Origin: Filobasidium wieringae
Taxonomy: Eukaryota; Basidiomycota; Tremellomycetes; Filobasidiales; Filobasidiaceae
Direction of reading: 5' to 3'
Length of the DNA stretch: 64,000 bases
NCBI GenBank assembly: GCA_001600055.1
Contig: BCIV01000018.1
Location: 62,001-126,000 of the forward strand
Made by a program: the position numbers and the translations under genes. Positions 22,890 to 37,224 of this stretch are shown here, piece by piece (positions within the stretch are counted from its first letter, which is position 1; each line of letters starts with the position of its first letter). The notes under the pieces are model-generated. The model was given only the letters and a program-made list of their open reading frames with translations, did no database searches and was not told the DNA's origin.

Positions 22890-23800
22890 TCATAGTAGAG
22901 ATCATTCTGAGTTTCGTTCATTGGTTGTATTTATTAGTAACGCTAAATAGATGTAGGATATAGCATCGATATTGTCCTGATTAGTGGTTCCATCGCCGAC
23001 TTCTCATGTGTCTCTACTCTTCACCTGTCTCGTATACCAGCTTCTTGTTCTCCAAATAACTATTCGTCAGCAGAGACGTTAGGAAATCACTTCCATGAGA
23101 GTGAGAGACTCCTATCAATTCAAGTTTTTTTTGGGCAATCACCCCAGTCACCTTGTACAATCCTGCATGAGATTGGATTTCCTAACTGCCTGATATTCAT
23201 CCAGAAGCTTCCCTTCTTTCTTTGAGTTGCAACTCAGTCATTTAGGAAAAGGTAATTGGAGGAAATCTGCACAAAAGATCCAAAGTTGGCCTAGCCAAAC
23301 AAATGGCGTCTTGCTTGACTAAGCTGTTCCCAGGTATGTGTAGTACCGGCACGACCCGGTAGTGGGAGAGATGGATATGCTAGGCCAACACGCCTTTTTG
23401 ACAGGCCCTTGCCGCTTCGAGCAATCCAGGATATGTATTCGACGTGCTTTGATGACTAGGACAAGACAAATTGCCAAAAGACTGCCAACATGAAAGCCTG
23501 ATCAATCGTGCTTGTGTTTTTGGCACACTGTTCGGAGCCTTTGCTCCACGTCGAAGGGCCGAGTCCTGACCTTCCCAAATCGTTCTGCAATGTCGATGCT
23601 TTCATATTGATACAACTACCCATTTATTCCTGTTGTGCAATGATGCCTGTCCGATCCGATCGAGCTTTCATATACAGTTCCCCTTTGTTTTTCAAGCTAG
23701 CTTTTGTGGTTGGAGCGTTATCGGCTCGTATTGGCCCATTCTCGTGTACTGAGATGTATTCAGGTTAAAAAGATGACCATGTCCGACGTATATGCCGAGC
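22890..23800. other. Convergent intergenic region, no supportable gene
   Basis: 911 bp between the convergent SLC35F-type and afg1 stops. An 86-codon frame at 23508-23768 (+) is the longest and has no recognisable features. No tRNA cloverleaf was seen. Confidence 0.5.
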
Positions 23801-26152
23801 TTACCCCATTTGCGTTAATCGACTGACACATCTTGCCCAGGCGAAGAACTCCTCGTCTATGTGAAATAGTGTCAGCTTGTCGTCATCAGCACGGATCAAA
23901 TCAGCCTACCTCCGCTAAACATCGCCGACGATTTGACGACATCATGTGATAAACCCTACAAACAAACCCACAAATTCGTCAGCTCGAGAATTCTCTTCTG
24001 CCCTGCATTTTCGCTCACCAGATCATCCATGACTACCAAGATCGCAAAAAAAACAACTCGTCAATCCCCCCGTTAACGCTCACGACAGAGTCGAAGAGAC
24101 TTACTACTCCTCATATGCGCACTGACATCCTCCCCGGCCGAAGCATCCTCCTTGTCGCCCCCAAAGATCTCAAAGATTGGGACTTCCGATGAAATGAACA
24201 ATCGGGTCTGTACGGGGTTGCGGTCGATTGTATTAGAGAAAGGATTGATTCTAGTGTATTCCGGAGCTGGAGCTGACCTTGTTTTCGTAGCATGCTGGAA
24301 AAGGAGGGTAGAAGGGTGAATCAGTCTTTCGCTGATGAGAATCCCAGGTACAGGAGTACTGACCATCAATAAACGTAATAAACCTCCTGGCCTGTATCGT
24401 CATTCCCATCATCAGCTCCCCTCCCGCAGCGCCTCCAACAGTTTGTTGACGACTCACCAAATCCTTCCTCCCCTTTCCCAACACTGGCATCTTCTCTACG
24501 AAGACCACATCGAAATTCTGCGTGATCTCCAGATAATCCGCACTGCTCAAAGCCTCTCCACACAATCTCATAAACGGGAACCTAGCGACCTTTGCGGAAC
24601 ATTCGGGGACGAGGAGTTGTCGACCCCAGACGGTGAGTGGATGGTCGTGTTCCATCTTGGGGGATGGGTTCGAGGGTGTCGGAGCTAGTGCGAGGGAATG
24701 GAAGAGTTTATCGAATTCGAGGTTGGTTTCTTCCGTCAAAGGGTGGAAGTAGACTTTGGACAACGCTCGAGGGAGTTTCCGGTAGTCTGTGGCGAGAAAA
24801 AAAAGGGGAAGCAGGGTCAGGGGTCAGGAAATGACGTTCGGGTTTGATGAGGGAAGGAAGACTCGACTTGCCCGTTTTGGAATCTAGATCCACGATTTCG
24901 AATTTCTCCTTGATGAGATCTATACAGGGAACGAAGCTTTGTCTTTGAATCCCATTCTTGTAGAGTTCATCTGGATGACGACTGCGAGGTCAAGACCAAG
25001 GTTTTTACAGACAGATCAGTGAACGGAACGCACTTTCTCCGACTCGGGACTGCCGACTCACTTTGAAGTGATAACACAGACCACACCGAGCTGCATCAAC
25101 CTCTCAAACAACCCTCTCAGTATCATGGCCGTGACGATATCCGTCACCTGAAACTCGTCGAAACAGAGCACTCTTCCCTCCTCTGCCAACTCCCTCGCCG
25201 CCTCCTGTATCGCCGCCTCCTCGCTCATCCCCTGAGTCCCGGAGGAGGGGAAGAGGGAGGAGAACAAACCTCCCCCGTGAAGCGCTTCTACCCCGATAGG
25301 ACGTTCGTCTGACCGACCTTCCATGGGGTTATAGGCCTTTTTGGAACGGACGCGTTGACGTTCAATGTTCCGGACGTGGGGGATGAGATCTTTGATCTGT
25401 TCCCTCGTCCCCTCGTCCACCTCGGTGATGGATTCCTTGAGGGGGTGGGATATGTCGGTGGATAGTCCGTTCTTTATGGCGTGGACTCGACGGAAGACGT
25501 CCACCATGAAGGCATGGAAATGGATCCGTCGACGAGAATCGTGGAGGTGAGGGGGGAGGGTGGAGTAGAATAGATCCATCAGCATCGTCTTCCCACATCC
25601 CACATCTCCATGCAAATAAAGCCCCTTTGGGGGAGTGAGATCAAGGTCGTAGCCATTCTTGGAAGAAGAGGGGGAGAAGAGTTTGGAAAACCATGAGCTC
25701 GAGGGGTTGGTGTTGATAGCGGAAGAAGGGACAGGGGGAGGATTGTATTCCCTCAATTCGTCATGCAGAGTTTCCAATTTCGCAATGATCGTCCTCTGAT
25801 GCTCATCATCCCTCAACGCCCCGGCTTGGACTAGCTGGTCGTACCGAGTGATAGGAGTGATAGGACCCGGGATGGTTTCGAGAGGGACTTGATCTATCCC
25901 TAAACCCGCTTGGATGTTCTCTTTGACGGGTGGATGAGGGGTAATGGGAGGTTCCTCTGCCTGGGCTGTTGGGGATGAGGAGGGTGATCTGATGATAGTA
26001 CTGTAATGAATGTGACGAGCGGTAGTCGCCGGTGGTGAAGAGAAGAGAGAGGTTGGTTGTGAATGAAAGGGTAATAGGGGTAAGAACCTGGGAGACGATC
26101 GAGGAATGGTCCGTTTTGAGCGTAGTAAACGGGTAAATTGTCGTGTGATCAT
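23801..26152 (-). CDS. afg1: Mitochondrial AAA ATPase Afg1/AFG1L (LACE1)
   Basis: Afg1-type ATPase of the mitochondrial inner membrane/matrix, involved in turnover of respiratory-chain subunits and protein quality control. The start at 26152 (MITRQFTRLLRSKRTIPR) gives a basic presequence typical of matrix import; a longer frame exists only from a TTG. The first exon has Walker A GDVGCGKTMLMDLFY and Walker B RVLCFDEFQVTDIVTAMIL, both family hallmarks. Later exons supply RHPDELYKNGIQRQSFVPCI (about 24905-24985), VWGRQLLVPE, RFPFMRLCGEALSSADYLEI and RRFITFIDG. The last exon ends FFAWARCVSRLTQMG with a TAA at 23801-23803, matching the family end. The N-terminus is longer and more serine/proline-rich than in animals. 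It is divergent from prp19 across 355 bp. Confidence 0.92.
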
Positions 26153-26507
26153 CCTGAATACTATCTTGTTATCCAATTTGCCGTGCAAGGGGTTGCTTCT
26201 ATAGTAATCTAGTCAAACATGCGGTCATTGACGAGGAAGCAAGGAGGTTGCTTGCTGATTGATTACGGTTGGAAGAGAGAAACAACAGAGCCGGCGCCCG
26301 GTCAGCCGAAGTCCCGGCTTTACGTGATTTACGCGATGTACCAGGATCTGTGTGCTGCCACGCGTGAGAAAGCGAGGTCTACAGATTAAGGAGCTGAGAG
26401 ATGGCAGCTGCTGCAGTCATCGTTCACAACCGCAACAACTTGGACGGTTTCACTTCTTTTCTCAGTAAACGCCATTTCACCTCGACCGTCACATTTCTTC
26501 GATAATC
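26153..26507. promoter_or_regulatory. Bidirectional promoter of afg1 and prp19
   Basis: 355 bp separates the divergent start codons, so both promoters must lie here or reach into the opposite gene. A pyrimidine-rich run precedes the prp19 ATG. No clear TATA box was identified. Confidence 0.5.
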
Positions 26508-28426
26508 ATGTTCTTCTGTGCGAGTACGTTTCAGTTCAATCCCTGGCATCTGCAATCAGTCGGTCTGAACTGACCACCGTACAATACAACTACAGTCTCT
26601 GGATCCCCACCTACCGTCCCCGTCGTCTCGACGAAATCGGGGCATGTATATGAAAAGAACCTGATCGAGCAGTACATCGGTCAGTGGAGACATATCGAGC
26701 GGGCGACTAGGACGAGGAACTGATTCAATCCTGATCGGGTTCGTCGATCAGAACAAAATGGCACGGATCCTATGACCAATGAACCTTTAACTAAAGAAGA
26801 CTTGATCGATGTGAAAGCCAGTACGCCCTTTACTCCTCTAATATCTCCTCCCAAAATCCACACTCATCACTCCTACCTCCTCCTCTCGCCTGCAGAACCC
26901 TCAACCCTCCCACCCCGAACCCCACAATCAACCTCGATCCCTTCACTCCTCACATCCCTTCAATCGGAATACGACAGCATCATCCTCGAATCCCTCGAGC
27001 TGAAAAAGGCTTACCAAGCTAGTCGTCAGGAATTGGCTAATGCGCTTTATAGGGAGGATGCGGGGGTGAGAGCTTTGGGCAGGTTGCTCAAGGAGAGGGA
27101 TGAGGCTCGGTTGTGAGTGACCCCTCATCTATCCTTTTCGTCTTTTCATTCAATGGCCTTGGATTGACTGATCACCTCGATCTCGGGACATACAGAGCAC
27201 TCGGACAGATTCAAGCTTCTATTGGATCTACCGTTCCTGCTCAAGCACATGAACAGGGTGGGGATGTGGAGATGAAGGGGGAAGAAGAGGGTTCGGAGAA
27301 GATCTTGCCTGATCCCATCGAGCAGGCTATCTTGGATACTACCGCTTCGTGAGTCCTCCCCGCCGTGTCTGTTGGGCCGAGTTGAGGATGGGATGTTGTT
27401 GACGCGCTCACGTTCAGGTTATCGGCCGTGAGGAGGAAGAGGAAACCTGCACCGGGTTACGTCAAGGCGGACAACGTCCGGACTTTTGTACAATCTTCCA
27501 CCGTCCCTTCTCTCCACAGTACGAAGCCTGCCGGGATCACCGCTCTGGACCTGTGTGTCGAGAAGGATTTGGTTTTGACCGGGGGTGCGGATAAGACCGT
27601 TCAGGTGTTTGACCTTTCCAGTGAAAAGACGCTCAAGACTCTCAAGGGTCATACCAAGGTGGTCAACCATGTCGAATTCGTCGGAGGGGAGACGAGCATG
27701 TTGATCTCCTCCAGTGCGGACAAGACGGTCAAGGTTTGGCAGGCGACTTCGGGAGAGGAGAACGATTGGGCGTTGGGTCATAATTATACCGGTCACAAGG
27801 GGGAGATTGCCGGGTTCGCGGTTCATCCCAGTAGGAAATTCTTCGCCATCGGGTCGGCCGATTCCACTTGGTCCTTGAGGGATTTGGAGACGACCGAGAC
27901 GATCAAGACTTACCAACCCATCTCTTCCTTTGAGGGAAGCTTTGGGTATTCTTCCTTTGGTATGCACCCCGACGGAGTGCTCTTCTGTGGTGGTACTCAG
28001 GATGGAAAGTTGAGGATCTGGGACGCGAGGGATGACAAGTCCTTGGCGGCCAGTCTGGACGGATTGGACGGAAACCCCATCACCACCCTCTCCTTCTCCG
28101 AGAACGGTTACTACCTCGCGGCAGGGTCGAAAACTCAAGCCAACGTGGACATTTTTGATCTCAGGAAATTGAACTTGCAAGCTTCCATCGCTTACGGAAC
28201 GTCGGACGTCTCCCGAGTCAACGAGGTCCGGTTCGATCCTTCCGCCCAATTCCTCAGCGTCGCGGGGACGGAACTGAAACTGTATGCGAACAAGACGTGG
28301 GAAGAGGTCGTCGTCTTTGACGATAACGCGGCCGAACTCACGGCCGCTAGGTGGGGCAGGTTGGGGGAAAAGGTCGTCTTGGCCGGGATGGATAGGACTC
28401 TGAGGGTCTTGAGCGGGTCCGCTTGA
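26508..28426 (+). CDS. prp19: Pre-mRNA splicing factor and U-box E3 ligase Prp19
   Basis: Core of the NineTeen complex, needed to stabilise U5/U6 in the active spliceosome. Exon 1 is only 16 nt (26508-26523, MFFCA), followed by exons giving the U-box ISGSPPTVPVVSTKSGHVYEK and then DPMTNEPLTKEDLIDVKA. A coiled coil (QSEYDSIILESLELKKAYQ) that tetramerises the protein comes next. The large last exon from about 27420 encodes a seven-blade WD40 propeller, with blades such as GGADKTVQVFDLSS, SSSADKTVKVWQ and GTQDGKLRIWDARD, ending VLAGMDRTLRVLSGSA. Length of about 510 residues fits the family. A 415-codon frame on the opposite strand is a shadow of this exon. Confidence 0.95.
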
Positions 28427-29536
28427 GGGAAGGGGAGGGGTCGGTGTGAAAGGATTTTTTCGGATTTTCGGTTTATATATCATTGAAACTGTGGGACGTT
28501 GGCTTTTCCGCAACGAGAGTGGGGATGTCATGAGTTGGAGCGGGGTGGGATGTCGATTCATCATCTCGAACTTCCTGAAGCTCTCGGAAATGTGATCGAA
28601 GCCCCTAACAGAATAATGCGTTCCGGTTCGATACCCCAAGGGAAGCATATTAGGGAGGGATGTCATTCCAATCTGATTCGTCCTAGACCACTCCTAACTT
28701 ACCCGGCTGCTGGTCTAGCAGCTATGAGTTACTTAGACTCGTAAAATCTTGTCGTGACCATTTGATAGGTGCTTATGCCGCGTCGACCTCTCCGTAGATC
28801 TTATCAAGGTGGAGCTTACAAGCGCTTCTCTTTGCAAAATTCCCAAACAACGCCAGCACGACCTGGAAGGGTACGTGTTTCCACCGGCTGATGTCGGTGG
28901 GTTTGAACCGCCAGGTTGGTGAACAAAGCTGCACATCCTGACCCAGCAACCTCTTTTGGCTTCAAAAAGACAGGAACTCCTCCTCTGTCCTTGACGACAG
29001 CCAGTGGCGTTCTGATGTAAATCAGACGTTGGCACCTGAAGGAAGCAACTGGGTGATATGATAATCTCCCCGAATCTCTGTCTGAAATTCTGTTGTCGTG
29101 GTATACAGATTTAAACATTGAAAGACAGGGATTGTCCAGATCATATCTGAATGGTTACACGAGCAGGATAGGAGTTGCATGAAGATCAGTTTAGATGTTG
29201 TCCTTGAACATGAAAACATGTGGGTCTTGTATCCCGTGGTAGTCCAGACCGCCGACTAACTCTTTCCAACTGGGGGTACTGACCCGTTGCCGTGGTGTCC
29301 TCACGTTCGCAGACAGCTCTATGGATGAACAAGCACATCTAGTGTATATCCGAGTAAATTCATATGATGATCTGATGGCTCGATGGAACCTTCCTTTATC
29401 CGGGTTCAAACGCGGGGAACGCGTTTCATCCTCGTTCTCTTCTCTGCCTACTCAACCATCTGACTTTCTTCTTCTGTGACCATTGCGACCTCTGATAAAA
29501 TCCAAATAACCTCTTCCAAATAACGCAAAAACCAAT
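28427..29536. other. Intergenic region with one weak exon candidate
   Basis: 1,110 bp between prp19 and the SUR7/PalI-like gene. Apart from the minus-strand frame at 28816-29036 listed separately, short frames show no family resemblance. A GGTTTGAACC-like stretch near 28910 was inspected for a tRNA, but no cloverleaf could be built. Confidence 0.45.
28816..29036 (-). CDS. Possible 3' exon of an unrecognised gene
   Basis: After a good acceptor (TTGCTTCCTTCAG) an open frame begins RCQRLIYIRTPLAVVKDRGG, continues with VPVFLKPKEVAGSGCAALF and ends WEFCKEKRL at a TAA at 28816. The composition is protein-like (mixed hydrophobic and charged, no low complexity) and better than the other frames here. 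No family is recognised and no convincing upstream exon was found in 29037-29536. It could be the end of a small spliced gene or chance. Confidence 0.3.
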
Positions 29537-30599
29537 ATGACGACCCCCCTTCCTATTCTCATTCGGAAATCACAGCCGATCTGTTTACCCCTCTCTCTAC
29601 TTTTTCTTATTTTCACCGTCGCTTCGGGCCCATCGTCGGGGTTCTGGTGGGTTCGATTAAAGACTAGTCAGTTTGGGGATATCAGAATAGGGGCGTCAGG
29701 GATATGCGATTCTAGAGGGTGAGTGCTGTGCTGCCTACCTCTAGATTTTGGAGGGGAATTGCTTAGGTTTTGATTCGTGTCTATAGGTGTAGTAAGAACG
29801 GATTGGGATTCAATATCGGGAACAACGCACTGGGCGATGTTCTGCTTTCCATCCCTGGGTTCTTGATATTTCACTTGATCGGTCAGTCTTCCTCGTTCTC
29901 GATTGTGTCGCCTCCCGCTTAATTCTCCCGTGATCCGACAGTGATCATTCTCGCTATCATCCTCTATATCGTAAATTTAGCGTTCCTTTGGCAATTACAC
30001 GCAATCGTGGGACAGTATAGGAAGACGGGATGGTTGTTCTTTCTAGGACCTTTATTGGTCAATTTTTTGTATTTGATCTTGATCATGGGGGACGCGCTCA
30101 TTTTGAAAGGATTAGGCCAGGAAGAGGGGATTGGGAAGGTGGTACCTGGCGGGAGTTTTTGGATGTGAGTGCAGCTTCTTCTAGCGTACGACAATCAGGA
30201 GAAGATGTTGACGATTCGATACCGCCACTCAGGACCATACCGGCCTTTCTGTTCTCTCTCATATGGACTGCTCTATCCTACGACCTCTACCGTTTATCCC
30301 ACCTCTCCATAAACCCAAACGAACAACTGAAACGCGCGCGTATCGAAGCGGAGAATGATGCTCGTCGACAGGGCGTTCCCAAAGAACCGACTACCAGCGC
30401 TTATGGACTTTTCAAGCCGTCTCAATCTCGATCGGGAGTACAAAGTGAGGACAAGCCTGCTGCTAGCTTGGGAGGGTGGGGCTTATCTAATCTAGGATGG
30501 GGCGGAGCGGAGAAGGAAGAATCGTCGGCGGTTTATGGGGAGGAAAAGGCCGCTAGTTCTTTTATCGGATCGATGTGGGGTGGGAGGAATGCTGTATGA
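29537..30599 (+). CDS. Four-helix membrane protein, SUR7/PalI-like
   Basis: Four exons encode about 250 residues. The start at 29537 gives MTTPLPILIRKSQPICLPLS, a first transmembrane helix, then an extracellular loop with the pattern GFWWVRLKTSQFGDIRIG and two cysteines (ICDSRGCSKNG). Paired Cys in the first loop plus four membrane segments is the layout of the SUR7/PalI (claudin-like) group. Helices 2-4 are GDVLLSIPGFLIFHLI plus VIILAIILYIVNLAF, WLFFLGPLLVNFLYLILIMG, and TIPAFLFSLIWTALSYDLY. The cytosolic tail is Gly/Ser-rich with WGLSNLGWGG and SMWGGRNAV. Family members act in eisosomes, cell-wall integrity or the alkaline-pH pathway. The assignment rests on layout rather than a diagnostic motif. 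Confidence 0.6.
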
Positions 30600-30914
30600 T
30601 ATAGGATGTACCATAAGCATTTACTGTCTGCACAAGCCTCAAGAGGTTGCTCATTCTGCCCTCCAATAACGTCTTATCACCGGTACGTAACGCATATGAC
30701 TATGCGATATAAGACCAGGTTCAAGGTAGATTCTATCTTGCTTCTTACATCTCTCAGCGATAAACGTTCTTGTCAAGCGGGGATCATCAACGAACGTCTA
30801 GCTAGGACTTACTCTAGTTCTTTGGTTCCACTTTGTTAGCGAATCACAACCGGCGATTCCCTTGAGACAAACAACCAGCACGAACCGACGTCGTGTATTC
30901 GTCATAATCGATCG

Positions 30915-33900
30915 ATGACTGCTTGTCTTCGGTCCGGAATCTCGCACAGGTTGCGCAGATACGGATGTGCAAGCTCTCCTACGACTCTTTTTCCCTCATT
31001 GGCTCTGCTTCAATGTCGAGCACAATCCACGGACACGAAGAGCAGGAAATCATGGTCGGATACGTTACTTTTACCCAAGACTACTTTCCCTATGAAACAC
31101 AAGGACATCGTTAAGGAGGAGAAGAAATGGAGAGAACGAACTTCGACCGAGCTATACAAGTGGCAGGCAAGTCTTCATTGTCTTTGTGTTCCACTGCAAT
31201 GCCATCGCTGATCTTCGTGTCGAATAGTGGAATAACAACACCGGACCAATCTTCATCCTGCACGATGGACCACCCTACGCGAATGGGAATCTCCATATGG
31301 GTCATGCGCTCAACAAGGTCATCAAGGATTTCATCAACCGATACAAAGCCTTGAGAGGATACCGAGTCAAGTAAGTACTGCGGATTGTTGTTCTTTCTCA
31401 CATATGCGTCAGCTTAACGAGCATTTATAGTTACATTCCAGGTTGGGATTGCCATGGTCTACCTATCGAACAAAAGTCCCTCAAAGCACTCGGAGTAGGT
31501 CTTCCCCTGGCCCACCCTTTCCTCAGCCGATAATCTAATCCCAGCCGTATAATCAGAAATCTCACCTCAATCTCACCCCTCAAGCGATCAGAAAAGCAGC
31601 ACGTCAAACGGCTATAGAAGCGATAGAAGTACAGCGGGAAGAGTTCAAGGCGTTAGGGATTATGGCGGATTGGGATTCTCCTGAAGGCACTTATCGGACT
31701 ATGGGTAAGTCATCGAAGAGCGAGTAGGATGGAAGAATTTTGTGACTGAGATTGTTCAACTTCAGACCAGGCGTATGAGATTAGACAATTGAGGTTGTTG
31801 CAGAGAATGGTAGAGAAAGGCACGTTCCTGATTGCGTTCACATACGCATCTAGCCTGGTATACTGACCCAGGCTGACTAAACAGGACTGCTACAACACCG
31901 AAAACGACCAACCTACTATTCCCCCTCTTCTAGAACCGCATTGGCAGAAGCGGAACTGGAATACAAGGACGATTTCAAATCCCGATCAGTTTACGTCTAC
32001 TTCAAGGTAGGACACGAAGATATGTCCCCTCGCCTGAAGGCTGCTTGGGAGAAAGTCTCCGCAGGCAGAGAGATTGGGTTGGCTATCTGGACTACTACTG
32101 CTTGGACATTAACGGCGAACCAGGTAGGCCGGATGTGAGCGGGAAGTAAAAGATTGCGGGAGCTGAGCTCAGATGCGGGACAGGCGGTAGCAATTGGGAA
32201 CGATATGAAGTACGCTATCGTGGAGCAGGCTGGCAGTGATAGGCTTCTAGTTGTAGGGGTAGACCGAATAGAGCCACTCAAGCAACTACTGGGGGATCTG
32301 AAGGTATTGACCAACTTGAGCGGTAAGCTGTGGAGCGCTCATTCTGGTGATCGATGTTTCGCTGACCCGTGCATTGGTAGGCAAGGACCTTCTCGGAACA
32401 TCATACGATCATCTCTTCTGGAACCCCTCTATGCCTAAACCTACTATCATGAGCTCGAGATACGTCACTGCTGATGCAGGTACCGGACTGGTTCATTCTG
32501 CTCCTGGCCATGGGAAAGAGGATTATGAAGTCTACCGCACAGCTTTAGGATCGGATGCGGATTCTGCAGAGATCCGTTGTCCAGTCGACGATGCTGGTTG
32601 TTTGACAGGCGATCTTGAAGCATGGACAAAAGATCGATCGATCGCGGACCGGCTGGTCGGGAAGAACGTACTGAAGGAAGCGGTGCCGGAGATGATCGAG
32701 ATTCTGAAGGAGAACGGGATATTGCTCAAGGAAGATACAATTAGACATAGGTATCCTCATGACTGGCGAACGAAACAGCCGATCATCTTGCGGTAAGCTG
32801 ACATCCCGACCAATGGCCGAATGTCTGGCTGAAGTATATTGCCTCTTAGCTCTTCCCCTCAATGGTTTGCTAACGTCGAGGCTATCAAACCAGTAGCAAT
32901 GAAAGCTATAGAGGATATCAATTTCAAACCTCAGTCTGGTGAGTCCATTCTTCGAGTGGACTCGAACACTGACTGATGCTGAACGTTCCCAGCTAGAGCT
33001 AGACTAGAAGCATTCGTACAGGGCCGATCGGAGTGGTGTGTCTCCCGACAACGTAGTTGGGGAGTCCCAATACCAGTGTTATATGATATAGAAACTGGCG
33101 AAGCACATATGACTTCGGAAACTCTGGATCACATCATTCCAATTTTGAAAGAGAGAGGAACTGACCATTGGTGGAGCGAGGAGGTCGATGAATTTGTGCC
33201 AGAGTCGCTCAAGGCAAACGGCAAATCGTTCCGAAAGGGATACGACACCATGGACGTTTGGTTCGATAGCGGGTCGTCCTGGACTTTGCTAGAGGAGTTA
33301 AAGATACGGCCCGAGACAGAGGAACAACCGCTAGCTGACATCTACCTGGAAGGGTCTGATCAACACCGAGGATGGTTCCAGTCGTCGCTGTTGACGAAGT
33401 TGTGCTCCGGCGGGGACGAGCAAATCAAGTCTCCCTATAAATCGGTTGTTACTCATGGTATGGTCTTGGCTCAAGATGGCAGTAAGATGAGTAAATCTGC
33501 CGGCAACGGGCTGTTGCCCATGCAAATAATACATGGAGGCAAAGTAAGTGTCTTTGCGAACCACCTCGCACTCTCTGACAACTAAACTCTGAATATCATA
33601 GGACAAGAAAAAAGAGCCAGCACTAGGCGCTGATACATTACGGATATGGGCCGCTTCGGTCGAGTTTACCAAGGACTCGTATATCGGCTTGACGTCTCTA
33701 TCGATGGCCTCGGAGAATGCACGCAAAATCCGAAACGTGATAAAGTTTTTGCTCGGAAACTCTCAAAAAGTTCAGCAGCCGTCTCCAAAGCTTGAACACG
33801 TTCAACTTGGTTTGGTGAGTAATTGATTCGATTGTAAAAGAAAGGCTTCAGTACTGATCATTTGGAGTACCATAGCTCGATAGACACGTCCTTCACGAGT

Positions 33901-34980
33901 TAGCTGAGATGGAGGCGAGAGTTATGCGAGATTATGAAGACCTACAATTTCCTAGTGGTAAGCAGTACAGAGTTTGGCGTCCAAGCATGTTCTAATGTGT
34001 TTTCCTCAGCCTTACAGCGCTTGAATACGTTCCTTTTTGGCTCTTTGTCCTCCTTATATTTTGAAGAGACGAAAGATATTCTCTACTGTGATAGCGAGAC
34101 CAGTCCTCGGCGTCAAGCGATCGCAGCGGTCCTCGGTTACGTCAGTCTGTGTGCATCATGCCCGTTGTGAGAGCCAGCAGTACTGATACCCGAAATACAT
34201 AGGTTCTCCATCGGCTGACGCGGATACTAGCTCCGATCACACCGCATCTAAGCGAAGAAGTCGCGCATCAAGTGATGGATAGAACGGCAGGAGACACGAC
34301 GATATGGACCGACGAAGTAAGCTTGCATGCTGATCGTAACGCTGCTTAGATCTTGACGGATATCTCCTTCCAGGCTCAGAAATGGCTTGATACCGAAGTC
34401 GCAGCCAAAATGGAACCGCTACTCAAGATCCGTCAGCGCACCATGCAATTGCTCGAAGAAGCACGAAATCAAAAGTGGGCACTTTACTTCGCCTGTCCCG
34501 CCTAAGCATGTATGCTCATATCATCAATCGTTCCAGGTCTCTGCGTACGGGCAACGAAGCCATATTGACCTTGACAGCAGGAAGCTTGAGATTGCGGGAG
34601 TTGTTCGAAGACATCGGTAGGAATCAGTAATCACAGTTATCCTAAAACGTGCGGAAGCTGATACGACTTGCTTTGTAGCCGTCGAATTACCATCCCTCCT
34701 CGGAGTCTGTACAGTGGAAGTCCAGCAATCAAATGGGAAGAATTCAACGGAATGGATGTTTGAGTCTGAACTCTCTTTAGGTCAGTGCGACGAAAGCCAT
34801 TCATTGCAACTCGCGTCACACTCTGCTAAATCCCCATGCAAAGTAGGATCGCAAGCGGAAGATGTAGTGCGTCTACAATTGATGCCAGCCACGAGACACA
34901 AGTGCCCTAGATGCTGGAAATCGACTGCCCAGGAGGCGGAAACACTGTGCAATAGATGTGCTGATGTAGTATCGTTATGA
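30915..34980 (+). CDS. ism1: Mitochondrial isoleucyl-tRNA synthetase
   Basis: Class I aminoacyl-tRNA synthetase, charging mitochondrial tRNA-Ile. The start at 30915 ([18 protein letters not shown]) gives an Arg-rich, acid-poor presequence. The gene has more than ten short introns. Motifs in order: the HIGH region [35 protein letters not shown], an editing-domain segment [42 protein letters not shown] and the KMSKS loop [13 protein letters not shown]. The C-terminus has a Zn-finger-like [19 protein letters not shown] just before the stop, as in bacterial-type IleRS. That feature and the presequence separate it from the cytosolic enzyme. It is convergent with arf1. Confidence 0.93.
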
Positions 34981-35493
34981 ACGAATAAGTTGTATCAAAC
35001 AATGTATCGCTTATGTACATTCAAGACATGCAAGACAGTAATGATTAGATCAAGCGCAAAGACTGCTCGTCTCCTTCAGACGATGTACGACTAATTTGCA
35101 AGCATAGCGATTTGCCGACAGCTCTTCTCCCTCATCCTCAGAAGCGGCCTAAAAGAAGACATGTCTTCCCCGGTTCACTCGGGCCTCAAGCCGCTGAACC
35201 AGCAAATGAGTCATCGCAGTTCACAGGACTTGATATCCCAACATTGTACTTTGCTTGACCGTGTATAGCTAAAGAAATCGTATCAAACTGAAAGACACCA
35301 TACACGACATGAGAGAGGTTGACAACCGAAAATTTCTAACGACGTAAACTGTTACGATTTTGCCCAGATGATGGACACTCCCGCATCAGTCCTGACCGAA
35401 CGATGTGCGCACCCCCGAAGACTTCTTCCCGGCGCATCCGCATCCCGTATATAATCTAAACATCCATCCATTCCATTTCCTCCATCGTTAGAT
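34981..35493. other. Convergent 3' intergenic region between ism1 and arf1
   Basis: 513 bp between the two stop codons. No open frame of note, tRNA or repeat was seen; it presumably holds both 3' untranslated regions. Confidence 0.55.
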
Positions 35494-36597
<1,104 letters not shown>

Positions 36598-37224
36598 TGT
36601 TGTTGTTTTGTCTACACAGTTGTTATGCGGTACGATGTCGTAGGAAAGGGATATAATTGGGTAGAGTTGTACAGGTGATTTGTTTGATATAAAGACAGAG
36701 AGAGAAGAGTCAAGTGATCAGATACGGCTGACGACCATGTCATACGATCTTTGTTTTGGAACTCACGATTGCTTTTATCTAATCGTTGTCAAGATCGCGA
36801 CGAATACCAGGAATGAATGAGTAAAGCACTTGACCAGCCAGGAATGTATCTTGTGATGTGCCGCTTACCTGTCCTGCTGAAATTGTGGAGAGATTGGTGG
36901 AGCTTATTTGATCCTCTGAAAACAAACAAGAAACGCGTGGAAGGCGTTAGCTGACCGATCGATGACGAGATTTGAGGAGCAATTGCGGCTCGAGGGATTG
37001 ATGAAATTGAAGCGTACCCTTGTAATGAGTGTGATCAGGAAAGGGAAGCAAGAGGAGACGTAATGGATCGTGTGAAGGGCAACGATATCGACAAGACGAG
37101 TGCCGATATGAGAATGAGCACCGTTCGAGTGTGCTGGCCTCGCGTTTGTGCCTAATTCATGCTTTCTCACGCGTCGCTCGTCAGATCTCCTCACCTAGAC
37201 AATACAAAAGGTACACACACTCAT
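36598..37224. other. Intergenic region upstream of arf1
   Basis: 627 bp between the start of arf1 and the stop of the next minus-strand gene. It holds the arf1 promoter and probably a noncoding leader exon. A 96-codon minus-strand frame at 36904-37194 has no family resemblance. Confidence 0.5.

Noticed and set aside
27419..28666. 415-codon open frame on the minus strand opposite prp19
   Set aside because: It mirrors the WD40 exon of prp19, is Pro/Gly/Arg-rich and has no family motif. Such antisense frames arise from biased codon use in a highly expressed gene.
28890..28930. tRNA-like GGTTTGAACC stretch
   Set aside because: No acceptor stem or anticodon arm at the needed distance on either strand.
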